This document shows, one piece after another, positions 5,268 to 7,189 of a stretch of DNA of 7,189 nt (position 1 is the stretch's first letter; every line of letters starts with the position of its first letter). Made by a program: the position numbers and the translations under genes. Source of the DNA: Actinomycetota bacterium (GTDB taxonomy: Bacteria; Actinomycetota; Actinomycetes; Nanopelagicales; Nanopelagicaceae); contig SYAM01000114.1 in assembly GCA_005787645.1 (NCBI GenBank), positions 1-7,189 on the forward strand. The letters are read 5' to 3'. Under the pieces are notes generated by a model. That model did no database searches. It saw only the letters and a program-made list of their open reading frames with translations, and was not told the DNA's origin.

Positions 5268-6062
5268 ATGGCCAATCAGAGCATGACCAATCTCTTTGAT
5301 ATGACGGGGAAAGTCGCAATCGTCACTGGGGGCGGTACTCACCTCGGAACTGCCTTCACCGAATCAATGGCAGAGTTAGGTGCGCAGGTCTACATCGCAT
5401 CTCGCCGCGCTGAACTATGTGAGCAGACCGCCCAGGAATTACGTTCTCGAAATCTCAAAGTCACTGCACTTACATGCGATGTTACAGACGAGAAGAGCGT
5501 CGATGCACTTGTGGATCAGGTCACGAACAAAGAGGAACGCTTGGATGTTTTCGTTGCCAACGCTGGTGGTAGTAACACCACTGCCCATGCTCCGCATGGC
5601 AATATTGATGAGTTTCGGTGGACGCTCGAAAAAAATCTCACCTCTACCTTTATATGTGCACAGGCAGCTGGTCGCGTGATGATTCCACAGAAGAGTGGAT
5701 CTATTATTACTTTAGGGTCGATTGCCTCTCGATTAGCAAGTGACCCCCGTATTTACAACGAACAGTTCAAAAGATCTGGTGCACCATATATGGCAGCAAA
5801 AGCCGGTGTTCTCGTTCTGACTAAAGCTCTTGCTGCTGAATACTCACCACACGGGGTTCGTGTGAACTGCATATGTCCTGGTCAGATTCCAAATGACCTT
5901 ACCAATAAAGAGCAGGTAGAAAAGTTTCGAACTATGAATGCATTCCATCGCACTGGTTTGGCAGAGGATATTAAGGGGGCTTGCGCACTACTTGCCTCTG
6001 ATGCTGGAAAATGGATTACCGGAACTGACATCTTGGTAGATGGTGGTTGGTCTATCTGGTAA
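5268..6062 (+). CDS. Short-chain dehydrogenase/reductase (classical SDR fold)
   Basis: The 264-residue product is a cytoplasmic NAD(P)-dependent oxidoreductase of classical SDR length. In order it shows: the cofactor motif TGGGTHLG (20-27); Asp71-Val72 at the adenine pocket; NAGG (98-101); Asn123; catalytic Ser151; the Y174-M-A-A-K178 pair; the PG turn (204-205); and the DGGW ending at 258-261. The end of the second beta strand reads SRR (45-47) with no acidic residue, which favours NADP(H). Two features are unusual: His25 replaces the middle glycine of TGxxxGxG, and Ser151 to Tyr174 is 23 residues instead of about 13, so the active-site loop is about ten residues longer. The substrate cannot be read from sequence; sugar-acid or sugar dehydrogenases of the gluconate-5-dehydrogenase-like group are plausible. 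ATG 5268 is supported by GGGAG 9 nt upstream. The gene is convergent with the GuaB1-type gene, and I see no operon partner. Confidence 0.92.
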   Translation: MANQSMTNLFDMTGKVAIVTGGGTHLGTAFTESMAELGAQVYIASRRAELCEQTAQELRSRNLKVTALTCDVTDEKSVDALVDQVTNKEERLDVFVANAGGSNTTAHAPHGNIDEFRWTLEKNLTSTFICAQAAGRVMIPQKSGSIITLGSIASRLASDPRIYNEQFKRSGAPYMAAKAGVLVLTKALAAEYSPHGVRVNCICPGQIPNDLTNKEQVEKFRTMNAFHRTGLAEDIKGACALLASDAGKWITGTDILVDGGWSIW

Positions 6063-6077
6063 TTACTCTGTAATTAC
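6059..6077. repeat. Palindromic hairpin spanning both stop codons of a convergent gene pair
   Basis: GTAATTAC occurs at 6059-6066 and again at 6070-6077, separated by TCT. The 8-mer is its own reverse complement, so the pair is both a direct and an inverted repeat and can fold into an 8-bp stem. The left copy holds the SDR stop (6060-6062) and the right copy holds the minus-strand stop (6074-6076). It is A+T-rich with no T tract, so at best a weak bidirectional terminator. Confidence 0.45.
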
Positions 6078-7189
6078 TTCCAGGAAGAGTGGAGTGGTCG
6101 CCCCTCTGCATAACCAGCAGCAGATTGAATTCCCACAACTGCTTTCTCTGCAAACTCTTCAAGATTCTTTGCACCTGCATATGTACACGAAGATCGCAGA
6201 CCAGAAATGATGTTATCTACCAAGTCTTCGACGCCGGGACGTTCTGGATCTAGATACATGCGCGAAGTAGAGATACCCTCCTCGAAGAGCGCTTTGCGAG
6301 CCCGATCAAATGCATCTTCATGAGAGGTTCGAGCACGGACTGCGCGCGCTGAAGCCATACCGAAAGACTCCTTAAACAAGCGGCCGTTACTATCGCGCTG
6401 CAAATCGCCAGGTGACTCATAAGTACCAGCAAACCAGGAGCCGATCATCACCTGAGATGCACCCGCGGCGAGCGCCAGGGCAACATCGCGAGGATGACGA
6501 ACGCCGCCATCAGCCCAAATATGTTTGCCAGACTTTTTCGCCTCTGCGGCGCACTCCAAAACCGCCGAAAATTGCGGTCTACCGACTCCAGTCTGCATTC
6601 GAGTAGTGCACATCGCACCTGGCCCGACACCTACCTTAATGATGTCGGCGCCGGCTTCGATCAAATCCCGAACACCCTCAGCGGTCACGACATTGCCGGC
6701 TACGACGGGAACGCTTGGGTTGATTGCGCGGATTGCACGGAGCGCCTCAATCATCTTCTCTTGATGGCCATGTGCAGTATCGACAACCAGACAATCTGAA
6801 CCCATCTCGATGAGTTGTGCAGCGCGATCGGCTACATCATTGTTGATGCCCACCGCGGTAGCGATGCGTAGCCTGCCATTCTTGTCGACAGCAGGTGCAT
6901 AGAGCGTTGCTCGAAGCGCACCAACTCGAGTCAAGATACCAACGAGGCGACCATCACCAGCAACTACAGGTGCAAGCCGGCGCCGATTCTCAGTTAAGAA
7001 ATCGAATGCTGCCCGAGGTTGTACGTCATCACTATGGGTTACAAGATCTTTGCTCATTACTTGATGTAATTGAGTAAAGCGATCTACACCTTCGCAATCC
7101 TCTTCAGTCACGATTCCCACTGGCTTACCATCTTCAACTACAACAACTGCTCCATGTGCGCGTTTATGAATAAGGGAGAGAGCTTGCGC
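6074..7189 (-). CDS. guaB1: GuaB1-family CBS/IMPDH-fold protein, probable GMP reductase (5' end outside window)
   Basis: The frame is open to the right edge, giving 371 residues, so the true start and N terminus lie beyond 7189; an internal GTG at 7120 is not the start. The fragment begins inside a CBS pair (VVVVEDGKPVGIVTEEDCE, then a second CBS repeat ending RLVGILTRVGALR). It then resumes the (beta/alpha)8 barrel: DTAHGH, GNVVTAEG, GVGPGAMCTTRMQTGVGRPQ with the catalytic Cys encoded at 6608-6610, and WADGGVRHPRD. The CTTRxxTGVGxPQ form is that of GMP reductases; IMP dehydrogenases usually have AGVG there and an Arg-Tyr pair in the flap, which I do not see. Established knowledge: mycobacterial GuaB1 with CBS domains has been shown to be a GMP reductase (GMP + NADPH to IMP + ammonia + NADP). 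The CBS pair implies nucleotide control. It is often annotated as an IMP dehydrogenase-related protein. It converges on the SDR gene. Confidence 0.88.
   Translation of the reverse strand, partial: AQALSLIHKRAHGAVVVVEDGKPVGIVTEEDCEGVDRFTQLHQVMSKDLVTHSDDVQPRAAFDFLTENRRRLAPVVAGDGRLVGILTRVGALRATLYAPAVDKNGRLRIATAVGINNDVADRAAQLIEMGSDCLVVDTAHGHQEKMIEALRAIRAINPSVPVVAGNVVTAEGVRDLIEAGADIIKVGVGPGAMCTTRMQTGVGRPQFSAVLECAAEAKKSGKHIWADGGVRHPRDVALALAAGASQVMIGSWFAGTYESPGDLQRDSNGRLFKESFGMASARAVRARTSHEDAFDRARKALFEEGISTSRMYLDPERPGVEDLVDNIISGLRSSCTYAGAKNLEEFAEKAVVGIQSAAGYAEGRPLHSSWK

Noticed and set aside
6494..6799. 101-residue plus-strand open frame antisense to the GuaB1-type gene
   Set aside because: It has no ribosome binding site or recognisable domain and lies opposite a highly conserved catalytic barrel region, so it is a shadow frame.
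6074..7120. GTG at 7120 as the true start of the GuaB1-type gene
   Set aside because: The frame stays open to the window edge and the upstream codons continue the CBS domain (AVVVVEDGKP), so the gene is truncated by the window and does not start there.

Overview
The window reads as a chromosomal segment of a small-genome actinobacterium. Base composition is moderate (roughly 45-50% G+C by eye). It carries an actinobacterial GuaB1-type CBS/IMPDH-fold gene, a short beta-carbonic anhydrase of the mycobacterial Rv1284 type, a C-terminal piece of a CASTOR/POLLUX-like channel, and two secreted proteins of a style I associate with freshwater Nanopelagicales (acI) relatives. The lineage is an inference from protein flavour; no rRNA or other phylogenetic marker is present. 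I see no mobile element gene, tRNA, rRNA or CRISPR array.

Layout: (1) 1-245, 3' end of a putative ion-channel gene, closed by a textbook intrinsic terminator at 265-297. (2) 368-2845 (+), an 825-residue secreted protein with twelve consecutive Cys-x(8-12)-Cys loops, a Pro/Lys/Ala linker and a C-terminal half of Asp/Asn-Gly-Lys-Pro type repeats. (3) 2856-4499 (-), a 547-residue secreted protein of unknown function, convergent with gene 2 (10-bp gap), ending in a basic tail with a Cys pair. (4) 4500-4605, a compact divergent promoter region; the carbonic anhydrase on its right looks leaderless. (5) 4606-5100 (+), beta-carbonic anhydrase. (6) 5101-5267, an intergenic stretch with an unusually structured 64-nt inverted-repeat element and a segment complementary to the next gene's ribosome binding site. 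(7) 5268-6062 (+), a short-chain dehydrogenase with an altered glycine motif and a long active-site loop. (8) 6074-7189 (-), the 5'-truncated GuaB1-type gene, convergent with the SDR across an 11-bp gap.

Functionally the window is a mixture: core metabolism (purine interconversion, CO2/bicarbonate equilibration, a sugar- or carbonyl-directed oxidoreductase) next to two uncharacterised exported proteins that may act at the cell surface. The least explained parts are the secreted pair (Cys-loop mosaic protein plus the protein with the Cys-pair tail) and the candidate structured RNA upstream of the SDR. No pathway link among the metabolic genes is evident from the sequence.
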